Positions 33,667 to 40,815 of a DNA stretch of 64,000 bases are shown here, piece by piece. This DNA is from Cellulomonas composti (GTDB taxonomy: Bacteria > Actinomycetota > Actinomycetes > Actinomycetales > Cellulomonadaceae), in the NCBI RefSeq assembly GCF_007990245.1, contig NZ_BJWG01000004.1, forward strand, positions 124,001-188,000, read 5' to 3'. The notes below the pieces were generated by a model, which saw only the letters and a list, made by a program, of their open reading frames with translations, made no database searches and was not told the DNA's origin. Position 1 is the stretch's first letter; every line of letters starts with the position of its first letter. Position numbers and translations under genes: made by a program.

Positions 33667-34014
33667 GTGCGGCTCACGACGCTGCTCGACACCGTGAACC
33701 AGTGCGGTTCAGGCCGATGGCCCACCGGCGGCAGCACCGCGACCACGCAGGACCGTGACCGGCTCGACGAGCTGGTCGACGACCTGATCCCGTGCCGCTC
33801 CCACGACCCCGAGCTCTGGTTCGCCGAGCAGACGGTCCACGTGGAGCGGGCCAAGGCCCTGTGCCGGACGTGCCCGGTCGTGGCGGAGTGCCTCGCCGGC
33901 GCGATCGACCGCGCCGAGCCGTGGGGCGTCTGGGGCGGTCAGGTCTTCGTCTCCGGCGAGGTCGTCGCGACCAAGCGTGGCCGGGGCCGGCCGCGCAAGA
34001 ACCCGGCAGCCTGA
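33667..34014 (+). CDS. whiB7: WhiB7-type iron-sulfur transcriptional regulator
   Basis: The 115-residue protein has the four Wbl cysteines C43, C66, C69 and C75 (IPC, then LCRTCPVVAEC), which hold a [4Fe-4S] cluster, then the GVWGG turn (87-91) that contacts sigma factor, and a C-terminal AT-hook RGRGRPRK (104-111) that is specific to WhiB7. WhiB7 activates intrinsic resistance to ribosome-targeting antibiotics. GTG at 33667 follows AGGAGG by six bases. The leader carries an AT-rich promoter element, a uORF and an attenuator. The last 76 bases, including the AT-hook codons, are overlapped by a convergent ThiF-like gene. Confidence 0.95.
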   Translation: MRLTTLLDTVNQCGSGRWPTGGSTATTQDRDRLDELVDDLIPCRSHDPELWFAEQTVHVERAKALCRTCPVVAECLAGAIDRAEPWGVWGGQVFVSGEVVATKRGRGRPRKNPAA

Positions 34015-35108
34015 CCCGGATCCGGACCGAGCTCTGGACCCGGCTCCGGACCCGCCTCCGGGCCCGGCATCGGACCCGGCACTGCCGACAGGGCGGCGCA
34101 CCCGCAGGACGGGTGCGCCGCCCATCGCCGTTCTCTGGCCAGCGCGTCGACCCCGATCGCGTACGAGGTCACGATCCCCGAGCCGGGCGTCGGCAGGTCC
34201 GCGGATGCGCCCGCGTCGGCCAGCCCGTCCAGGTGAGCAACCACGAGCGCCGTGGCGACGGAGGCGGCCGCCGTGCTCGTCGGACCCGTGGGGGCGAGCC
34301 GTGCGGGCGGGGCACCGGCGAGCGCGGCCGCGACGGTCGCCCAGGCAGGGTCCGCGTCGGCACGGTGCAGGTCGAGGCAGCGGGTGCACGGCCCTCGCCC
34401 GGGCACGACGAGCGGGCCGACCGCGACGTCGACCTCGCCGATCACGACCGGCAGGTGCGTGGCGGCGGCGCTGACCAGCGCGGCCGCGCGTCCCGAGTCG
34501 AGAGCTCCGCCGGCGACGAGCACGAGGACGTCCGGTGCGTGCCCCGTGAGCCGGGTCTCGACCCGGGCGCTGGGCACCGCGTCGGCCACCGCCCGCGCGG
34601 CGGCCGCGAGGCGCGGCGTCCCGACGTCGGACCAGCGGTAGCCCGCGCCGAGGTCGTCCGAGCGCACGACGCCCTCGTCCTCGAGCACGACAGCCCCGAC
34701 GCCGGACGTCGCGAGGCCCAGGGCCACTGCGAGCCCGGTCCGGTCCAGCCCGTGCACGCCGACCGTCCTCGCCGAGCGCGCGGCGACGACGAGGTCGCCG
34801 CGCCCGTCCGGCCGCAGCAGGCCGAGCACGCGTGTGTCCGCGGCGCCCGGACCGGTCAGGACGTGGTCGGGCGCCCGGTCGATGAGGCCGGCGGCGTCGA
34901 GGTCGTCGACGAGCCGTGCGAGCCGGGAGACGTCGATGCCCTCGTCGTGCGCGAGATCCGAGAGGTGCGCACCGTCGGGCAGCGCGAGCAGCGCGGCGGC
35001 CTCGCGCGCCGTCAGATCGGTCAGTCGGGTCGCCCAGCGCGGGTCGACGCCGACCTGCACCTCGCCGTCACCGCGCGGGAGCAGCCGGAGCCCTGGTCGC
35101 AGTCGCAT
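33939..35108 (-). CDS. ThiF-like / TOMM cyclodehydratase-like protein
   Basis: The 389-residue protein begins with a small wHTH-like part (LTAREAAALLALPDG ... LARLVDDLDAAGLI), followed by a Rossmann-type ThiF/E1-like domain (RTVGVHGLDRTGLAVALGLA, VVLEDEGVV). Paired cysteines in GPCTRCLDLHR and HPSCGC probably hold zinc. The layout resembles the partner proteins of azole-forming cyclodehydratases, but no precursor peptide or YcaO gene is seen nearby. The first helix-turn-helix part suggests peptide or DNA binding. The C terminus is a Pro-Gly repeat and its last 76 bases overlap the whiB7 coding region on the other strand. The substrate is unknown. Confidence 0.65.
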   Translation of the reverse strand: MRLRPGLRLLPRGDGEVQVGVDPRWATRLTDLTAREAAALLALPDGAHLSDLAHDEGIDVSRLARLVDDLDAAGLIDRAPDHVLTGPGAADTRVLGLLRPDGRGDLVVAARSARTVGVHGLDRTGLAVALGLATSGVGAVVLEDEGVVRSDDLGAGYRWSDVGTPRLAAAARAVADAVPSARVETRLTGHAPDVLVLVAGGALDSGRAAALVSAAATHLPVVIGEVDVAVGPLVVPGRGPCTRCLDLHRADADPAWATVAAALAGAPPARLAPTGPTSTAAASVATALVVAHLDGLADAGASADLPTPGSGIVTSYAIGVDALARERRWAAHPSCGCAALSAVPGPMPGPEAGPEPGPELGPDPGQAAGFLRGRPRPRLVATTSPETKT

Positions 35109-35207
35109 CCCGGAACTGTCCCGCGTGCGCGTCGCACGTGCGTCGCGTCATCCACAGGCCGGTCCGGGGACCTGCTCAGGCGCGTCGTGGTGATGACGGC
35201 ACAGCGA

Positions 35208-35237
35208 AGGGGCGCCGTCCGCGTGGACGACGCCCCT
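35208..35237. terminator. Hairpin after the DUF5679 gene
   Basis: AGGGGCG (35208-35214) and CGCCCCT (35231-35237) form the outer stem and GTCC/GGAC the inner stem around GCGT. It lies just past the stop of the minus-strand DUF5679 gene. No clear U tract is present. Confidence 0.5.
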
Positions 35238-35255
35238 GGAGTGCTGCTGCTGTGC

Positions 35256-35414
35256 TCAGGCCTTGCCGAGGATGCGGTTCAGCTTCGTCCCGCAGACAGG
35301 GCAGATCGCCTTGGCCATCTTGCGGCCCGACTCGGAGACGACGACGTCGCCCTCGGCCTCGCGCTTCTCCTTGCACTTCACGCAGTAGAACTCGCCCGCG
35401 TACGTCTCGGCCAT
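35256..35414 (-). CDS. DUF5679 small zinc-ribbon protein
   Basis: This 52-residue protein is MAETYAGEFYCVKCKEK, then a basic middle, then AKAICPVCGTKLNRILGKA. Two CxxC pairs form a zinc ribbon, and the pattern matches the DUF5679 family of actinobacteria. A perfect AAGGAGGACCAC ribosome site precedes ATG 35414. It is too short to be caught by many gene finders. It is followed by a terminator-like hairpin and lies between the ThiF-like and YgjP-like genes. Function is unknown. Confidence 0.88.
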   Translation of the reverse strand: MAETYAGEFYCVKCKEKREAEGDVVVSESGRKMAKAICPVCGTKLNRILGKA

Positions 35415-35578
35415 GTGGTCCTCCTTCGGCTGTCCGGTGCACCACCCCGCGTGTTTCCGGCGGCGGTGGCCGGGCGGTGCTGTGACCTGCCCGAGCGCAT
35501 CCAGCGTAGTGCCGCCTCACGCATGCCCCCGACGCGTCGTTGTACGGGCGTGTCGGACGGGCACGCTAGCGTGCCGGT

Positions 35579-36193
35579 GTGCAACCGACGCACGACCCTT
35601 CGACCGTCGAGGTCCGGCGGTCCCGCAAGCGCGTGCGCACCGTCACCGCCTGGCGGGAAGGGGAGCGCACGGTCGTCGCCATCCCGGCGCGTTTCACGCG
35701 CGCGCAGGAGGCCGAGTGGGTCCGCCGGATGCTGACGCGCCTGGCCGCGCAGGACCGCCGGCGCCGGCCGTCCGACGAGGAGCTGGCGGCGCGTGCGACC
35801 GAGCTCTCGGCCCGCTACCTGGGCGGACGCGCGGTTCCGACGAGCGTGCGGTGGTCGAGCAACCAGGGCCGGCGGTGGGGTTCGTGCACTCCGTCCGACG
35901 GCACGATCCGCATCTCGGACCGCGTGCGTGGCATGCCGCCGTGGGTCCTGGACTACGTGCTGCTGCACGAGCTCACGCACCTGCTGCACTCGGGCCACGG
36001 CCCGCAGTTCTGGGCGGAGCTGGAGGCCTACCCGCGCACCGAACGCGCACGCGGGTTCCTCGAGGGGTGGTCGTCGCACGAGGAACGGCACGGGGACGGG
36101 CACGAGGATGGGCACGGCGATGGGCACGGGGAAGGGCACAACGGTGCCACGTCCGACGAGGGCGAGCAGGTGCCCGCCGACGACAAGACCTAG
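35579..36193 (+). CDS. YgjP-like (DUF45 / M48-type) metallopeptidase
   Basis: The 204-residue protein has the zinc motif HELTH (130-134) and the third ligand in HSGHGPQFW (about H140), with the upstream block NQGRRWGSCT that is typical of YgjP/DUF45 proteins. GTG at 35579 lies six bases after TAGCGT (35567-35572), with no ribosome site, so it is probably leaderless. The C terminus carries a His/Gly/Asp/Glu repeat (HGDGHEDGHGDGHGEGH) encoded by DNA repeats, which might bind metal. The physiological substrate is not known. Confidence 0.85.
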   Translation: MQPTHDPSTVEVRRSRKRVRTVTAWREGERTVVAIPARFTRAQEAEWVRRMLTRLAAQDRRRRPSDEELAARATELSARYLGGRAVPTSVRWSSNQGRRWGSCTPSDGTIRISDRVRGMPPWVLDYVLLHELTHLLHSGHGPQFWAELEAYPRTERARGFLEGWSSHEERHGDGHEDGHGDGHGEGHNGATSDEGEQVPADDKT

Positions 36194-36214
36194 CCGACGA
36201 CGAGATCGAGCCGA

Positions 36215-37588
36215 TCAGCTCTCGTCGGGCTCCTCGCCGAAGATCTCGGCCAGCGCCCGGTCCACCTCGGCCGCCTCGCCTGCGGCGGTGGCCCGGCGCG
36301 CGGCGTAGCCCGCGGGGTCGTCGAGGTCGGCGGTGCTCGGCAGCAGGTCCGGGTGGTCCCACACGGCGTCGCGGGCCGCGGTGCCGCCGTCGCGCGCGAT
36401 CTGCGCCCACAGTGCGGCCGCGTCGCGCAGCCGGCGCGGGCGCAGCTCGAGGCCGACGAGGTTCGCGAACGTCTGCTCGGCCGGCCCGCCGGCCGCCCGC
36501 CGGCGCCGGATCATCTCGCGCAGCGCGACGCCGTGCGGCAGGTGCGGCAGCGCCGCGGTCGCGCTGACCTCGTCCACCCAGCCCTCGACGAGCGCGAGCG
36601 CCGTCTCGAGGCGTTCGAGCGCGGCCTTCTGCTCGTCGGTGGTGTGCGGTGCGAAGACACCGCCGGAGAGCGCCTGCTGCAGCGCGGCGGCGTCGGTCGG
36701 GTCGATCGAGCCGACGGCCTCCTCGAGCTGGTCGACGTCGATCGTGATGCCGCGCGCGTACGCCTCGACGGTCGCGAGCAGGTGCGCGCGCAGCCACGGG
36801 ACGTGCGTGAACAGCCGGGTCGCGGCGGCCTCGCGCAGCGCGAGGAAGAGCCGGACCTCCTCGGGCGGGGCGTCGAGGCCCTCGGCGAACTCCTCGACGT
36901 TCGCGGCGACGAGCGCGGGGGCCGGGACGTCGAGCAGCGGCAGGCCGATGTCGGTGGTGCCGAACACGTCGTGCGAGAGCGTGCCCGCCGCCTGGCCGAC
37001 CTGGAGCCCGAAGACGGCCGACCCGAGCCTGCGCAGGAGCTGGCCGGGCTCCACACCGCCGGGCAGCATCGTCCCGGGCGGGAGCTCGAGCTGACCACCG
37101 AGCGCTTCGACCAGCGCCGTGGACAGCGAGGACGCGACCGGCTCGGTCAGCGTGCGCCACGCGGGAAGTGTCGCCTCGACCCACTCCGCACGGCTCCAGG
37201 CGCGCGCGGGTGCGGTCGCCGGGGGCAGATCGGTCGCGGCGTCGAGCCACAGCTCGGCGACCGAGAGCGCGTCGCGCACCTGGCGGCCCTGGGTCGGCGT
37301 GAGCGACGGGTCACCACCGACCGACGCCTGCTGGCGGGCCAGGTCGTGCGCCATCTGCCAGTTCACGGGCTGGTCGTCGCCGCCCGCGAACAGGCTCTGC
37401 ATCTGCGCGACGACCTGCTGGATCGCCGCCGGGTCGGTCGGCAGGTCGCCGGCGCCACCCAGCGTCGCGGGGTCGATCCCGCGCGCCCGCAGCTCGGCGA
37501 TCGCATCGTCCGCGCCGTCGCCGAGCATCGCGCGCAGCATCTGCTCCCACGGCGGCACGTCGGGGCCGGGTACGGGGCTCTGGCTCAC
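36215..37588 (-). CDS. DUF2342-type (putative zinc metalloprotease) protein
   Basis: The 457-residue protein fits the actinobacterial DUF2342 family that is annotated as zinc-dependent metalloprotease, with EATLPAWRTLTEPVAS, QAAGTLSHDVFGTTDIGLPL and FTHVPWLRAHLLATVEAYARG. I do not see a classical HExxH motif; the H-P-W and H in RAHLL segment may form the metal site, so peptidase activity is uncertain. GTG at 37588 follows CAGGAGGCGCC, a very good ribosome site. The gene is convergent with the YgjP gene and divergent from the SDR gene, with 13-base repeats in the gap. Confidence 0.75.
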   Translation of the reverse strand: MSQSPVPGPDVPPWEQMLRAMLGDGADDAIAELRARGIDPATLGGAGDLPTDPAAIQQVVAQMQSLFAGGDDQPVNWQMAHDLARQQASVGGDPSLTPTQGRQVRDALSVAELWLDAATDLPPATAPARAWSRAEWVEATLPAWRTLTEPVASSLSTALVEALGGQLELPPGTMLPGGVEPGQLLRRLGSAVFGLQVGQAAGTLSHDVFGTTDIGLPLLDVPAPALVAANVEEFAEGLDAPPEEVRLFLALREAAATRLFTHVPWLRAHLLATVEAYARGITIDVDQLEEAVGSIDPTDAAALQQALSGGVFAPHTTDEQKAALERLETALALVEGWVDEVSATAALPHLPHGVALREMIRRRRAAGGPAEQTFANLVGLELRPRRLRDAAALWAQIARDGGTAARDAVWDHPDLLPSTADLDDPAGYAARRATAAGEAAEVDRALAEIFGEEPDES

Positions 37589-37608
37589 GGCGCCTCCTGA
37601 TCGACGGC

Positions 37609-37673
37609 CTGCGACGAAGAACTGCAACGAGGAACTGCGACGAAGGACTGCAACGAAGAACTGCGACGATGGG
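37609..37673. repeat. Five 13-base iterons in the DUF2342 / SDR intergenic region
   Basis: Copies at 37609, 37622, 37635, 37648 and 37661 follow the pattern CTGC(G/A)ACGA(A/G)G(A)A, alternating CTGCGACGA and CTGCAACGA. They are contiguous, lie in non-coding DNA 20 bases upstream of a gene start, and look like a regulatory or slippage-derived array. Confidence 0.8.
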
Positions 37674-37751
37674 CTGGACCCATGGCTGCGACCATGGACC
37701 GTGGCGGCCACCGGGTCGTCCCACCGTAGCCACGCGGTCGAGGAGGACGAC

Positions 37752-38786
37752 ATGCCGGACAGGCAGGTTCGCTCAGGGCGGAGCCCGGCGGTCGAGGTGG
37801 TCGTCGTCGGCGCCGGACCGGTGGCGACCGCGGTCGCGGCCCGCTGGGGCAAGCGGGCACGCATCCTGCCGGAGGTGCCGGCGCAGGATCCCGCCTCGGC
37901 ATTCGCCGGTGCACGCGTCGTCGTGCTCGCCGCGCACTCCGGCCTGATGATGTCGACCACCCGCGGCGGGAAGGACGCGCACGCACCCGCGGTCGCGCAC
38001 ACGCAGCGGCTGCTCTCGGCCGCGCGCGAGGCGAAGATCGAGCACGTGGTCGTGATCTCGTCGGCGACCGTGCACGGTGCGTCGGCCGGCCGCCCGGTCA
38101 TCCACGACACGGACCCGCTCCTGCGCGGCGCGGACGCGCCCGACGAGGGTCTCGTGGGGCACCTGCTCGCGGTCGAGTCGGTCGTCGCCCGGGCCGCGCG
38201 GCGGCGGGCGCCGCTCGTGACGGTGCTGCGTCCCGCGGCGCTCGTCGGGACTGGCGTCGACACCTTCGTCACCCGCCACTTCGAGGCGCCACGGCTGCTC
38301 GTGCTGCGCGGCGTCGAGCGCGAGTGGCAGTTCGTGCACCTCGCGGACGTCGCTGCGGCGGTCGAGCTCGTCGTCGAACATCGGCTCACCGGCCCCCTGA
38401 CCGTCGGCGCGCCCGACGTGCTCACGCCCGCGCAGGTGCAGGCCGCGGCCGGCATGCGGACCGTCGAGCTGGCCGCGGCGACCGCGTTCGGCACCGCCGA
38501 ACGGCTGCACCGGGTCGGCGTGCTGCCCGCCCCCGCGGGTGAGCTCGCCTACGTCGTGTACCCGTGGACGGTGGCGGCGGACGGGCTGACGGCGGCGGGT
38601 TTTGCACCGCGCTGGTCGAGCGCGGCCTGCCTGGACGTGCTGCTCGAGGTCGTGCAGGGCAGGCTCGCGGTCGCCGGACGGCGCGTCGGGACGCGTGACG
38701 CCGCCGCGCTCGGCGCCGCGGGAGCCGCGGTCGCGCTCGTCGGGACCGCGGCGATCTGGCGGCAGGCGCGCGGCCGGCGTCGCTGA
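37752..38786 (+). CDS. SDR / NAD(P)-dependent epimerase-type protein
   Basis: The 344-residue protein has a Rossmann fold with VVVVGAGPVATAVAARWGK, a VVVLAAH strand and VVISSATVHG, where the usual YxxxK active-site pair of SDR enzymes is not clear. A C-terminal hydrophobic segment (AALGAAGAAVALVGTAAIW) precedes a basic end. GAGGAGGA lies five bases before ATG 37752. Related proteins occur between the DUF2342 and Lon-like genes in other actinobacteria (from memory). It could be an epimerase-like or NmrA-like protein; the substrate is unknown. Confidence 0.75.
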   Translation: MPDRQVRSGRSPAVEVVVVGAGPVATAVAARWGKRARILPEVPAQDPASAFAGARVVVLAAHSGLMMSTTRGGKDAHAPAVAHTQRLLSAAREAKIEHVVVISSATVHGASAGRPVIHDTDPLLRGADAPDEGLVGHLLAVESVVARAARRRAPLVTVLRPAALVGTGVDTFVTRHFEAPRLLVLRGVEREWQFVHLADVAAAVELVVEHRLTGPLTVGAPDVLTPAQVQAAAGMRTVELAAATAFGTAERLHRVGVLPAPAGELAYVVYPWTVAADGLTAAGFAPRWSSAACLDVLLEVVQGRLAVAGRRVGTRDAAALGAAGAAVALVGTAAIWRQARGRRR

Positions 38787-38884
38787 GGGGTGACCCGGCG
38801 GGCGACTTCGCAGGTCGACGGGTGGCTGGGTGAGTGGGCGCCGTGCGGGCGCGGGTGCACGGAAACGTGCGCGATGATGCTCGG

Positions 38885-40093
38885 GTGTCCGACGAGCCCA
38901 CCGAGCCGACGATCGAGCCGACGACTGAGCCGACGATCGAGCCGACGATCGAGCCGACGACCGAGCCGACGTTCGAGTCGACCATCGAATCGACCGGGTC
39001 GACGAACCCCGACGAGGGTGCGCCGCCCGTCGAGCGGGTGAGCAACCGGTCGGTGACGCTCTCGGCGTCGATGCTGATCGCGGCCGTGCTGCTGGCCGTC
39101 GCGGTGCTGCTGCCGGTGCCCTACGCCGTGAGCAACCCCGGCCCGACGGAGGACGTGCTCGGCGAGGTCGACGGCACGCCGCTCATCACGATCGAGGGCG
39201 CCACGACGTACGACTCGACGGGCGAGCTGCGGCTGGTGACGGTGTCCGCGACGGGCGGCCCGGGCTTCCCGTCCTCGCAGCTCGGCGTGCTGCGGGCGTG
39301 GCTCTCGCCGTGGTCGGTGGCGCAGCCTGCCGAGCTCGTCTTCCCGCAGCACGCGACGCAGGACCAGATCGACCAGTCCAACAACCAGCAGATGGTCTCC
39401 TCGCAGGAGAGCGCGAGCGTCGCGGCGCTCACCGAGCTCGGCTACGAGGTGCCCGCGACGCTCATCGTGGCCGGCACGATCCCCGGCTCGGACGCCGAGG
39501 GGAAGTTCGAGGAAGGCGACGTCCTGACGGCGATCAACGGGACGCCGCTGCCGGACTACGCGTCGCTCACGACGACGATGGACGGCGTGACGCCGGGCGA
39601 CGACGTGGTCGCGACGGTGCACCGCCAGGGCGAGGACGTGCAGGTCACGGTCACGACGACCGCGAGCGAGGACGGCCGCGCGCTGATGGGCATCCTGGTG
39701 GACCCCGAGTTCGACATGCCGGTCGACATCACGATCGACGCCGGCAACATCGGCGGCCCGAGCGCGGGCACGATGTTCGCGCTCGGCATCGTCGACAAGC
39801 TCACGGAGCAGGACGAGGCCAACGGCAAGGTCGTGGCGGGTACGGGCACGATCGACGCGCTCGGCACGGTCGGCGCGATCGGTGGCATCCGCCAGAAGCT
39901 GGCCGGTGCGCACCGCGACGGTGCGACGTGGTTCCTCGCGCCCGTGGCCAACTGCGGCGAGGTCGTCGGGCACGTGCCGAACGGGCTGCGCGTGGTGCAG
40001 ATCTCGACGCTGCACGAGGCACGGGAGGCGGTCGAGGCGATCGGCGCGGGGACCGCGGACGACCTGCCGACCTGTACCGCGATGGGTTCCTGA
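38885..40093 (+). CDS. Lon-like serine protease with PDZ domain (membrane anchored)
   Basis: The 402-residue protein has a membrane helix at about 60-80, a PDZ domain at about 180-260 and a Lon-type (S16) catalytic domain with S293 in GNIGGPSAG and K338 in GAIGGIRQKL. No AAA domain is present, so it acts alone, with the protease on the outer side of the membrane as in the actinobacterial PDZ-Lon family. The N terminus is a TEPTIEPT repeat encoded by 12-base DNA repeats (about 38902-38993). GTG at 38885 was chosen because it gives a compact start; the ribosome site is weak. Confidence 0.85.
   Translation: MSDEPTEPTIEPTTEPTIEPTIEPTTEPTFESTIESTGSTNPDEGAPPVERVSNRSVTLSASMLIAAVLLAVAVLLPVPYAVSNPGPTEDVLGEVDGTPLITIEGATTYDSTGELRLVTVSATGGPGFPSSQLGVLRAWLSPWSVAQPAELVFPQHATQDQIDQSNNQQMVSSQESASVAALTELGYEVPATLIVAGTIPGSDAEGKFEEGDVLTAINGTPLPDYASLTTTMDGVTPGDDVVATVHRQGEDVQVTVTTTASEDGRALMGILVDPEFDMPVDITIDAGNIGGPSAGTMFALGIVDKLTEQDEANGKVVAGTGTIDALGTVGAIGGIRQKLAGAHRDGATWFLAPVANCGEVVGHVPNGLRVVQISTLHEAREAVEAIGAGTADDLPTCTAMGS
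38902..38993 (+). repeat. 12-base in-frame tandem repeats, N terminus of Lon-like protein
   Basis: The unit GAGCCGACGATC repeats about seven times with single-base changes and encodes EPTI/EPTT repeats. Confidence 0.75.
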
Positions 40094-40095
40094 CC

Positions 40096-40129
40096 CGTCC
40101 GACCGGGACGAGTCCGTCCGACCGGGACG
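40096..40129. terminator. Twin hairpins between convergent genes
   Basis: CGTCCGACCGGGACG occurs twice (40096-40110 and 40115-40129). Each copy folds into a CGTCC/GGACG stem. They lie between the Lon-like and PPA1309-like genes, which converge, so a bidirectional terminator is likely. Confidence 0.45.
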
Positions 40130-40135
40130 CCCGGG

Positions 40136-40702
40136 CTACTGGAGCGTCGCGCGCAGGGCCTCGACGAGCCCGGGCACGACGTCGGCTCCGCCGCCCACCT
40201 GGTCGTCGGAGTCGTTCGCGCGCGTGCGCACGGCGCACCACGAGGGGCCCGCGCGCAGGACGCCGACGACGAGCCGCACGTCCTGCCGGTCCGGGTGCGC
40301 CATGAGGTAGGCGATCGCCTCGTCGGGGTCGGCGGGCAGCGACTCCTCGGCGGAGGGCGGCAGCACGACCCGCTCGACGCTGACCGCGACGCCGTCGACC
40401 GCGGCCGACCACGAGATCTCGGCGAGCAGCGACTCCAGGTCGGGTGCGGCGGGCAGCCCTTCCTGCTCGACGGAGGTCAGGTGCCACTCCTGCGTCGCCG
40501 CGGCGACGAGCACCGCGGGGGTGAGCTGGTGCACGAGGTCGGGTTCGGCCGCCAGCGCGGCGGACGTGCGCACGAGCGCGAACACCCGCACGGGCGCGTC
40601 CCAGCCGGCGGCGGCGACGTGGTGCTCGATCTCGCGGACGGCGTCGGCGAGGGCGGCGCGGGCGGGGGAGTCGTGGTCGGCGGGGTCGCTCACGGCGCCC
40701 AT
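40136..40702 (-). CDS. PPA1309-family conserved protein
   Basis: The 188-residue protein matches the actinobacterial PPA1309-type family, with an internal HxxPDRQDVRLVVGVLRAG region and a C-terminal WCAVRTRANDSDDQV. No membrane segment or catalytic motif is evident. ATG at 40702 is used; GTG at 40693 is an alternative. It is divergent from the UPF0182 gene. Its family position next to the Lon-like and UPF0182 genes is conserved in actinobacteria (from memory). Function is unknown. Confidence 0.7.
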   Translation of the reverse strand: MGAVSDPADHDSPARAALADAVREIEHHVAAAGWDAPVRVFALVRTSAALAAEPDLVHQLTPAVLVAAATQEWHLTSVEQEGLPAAPDLESLLAEISWSAAVDGVAVSVERVVLPPSAEESLPADPDEAIAYLMAHPDRQDVRLVVGVLRAGPSWCAVRTRANDSDDQVGGGADVVPGLVEALRATLQ

Positions 40703-40815
40703 CGTCCCAGATATGGGAACCTGAGCCTGTCCCGGGGCGTTCTGCGCGTGACAGGCCGACCGACCGTCGAGCCGACGACGACCCCACGACCTGATCCGAC
40801 GACGACGAGGACAAC

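Noticed and set aside
38902..38993. 12-bp repeats as a DNA-binding iteron array
   Set aside because: They are inside a coding region and keep frame as EPTI repeats, unlike the non-coding 13-bp repeats at 37609.
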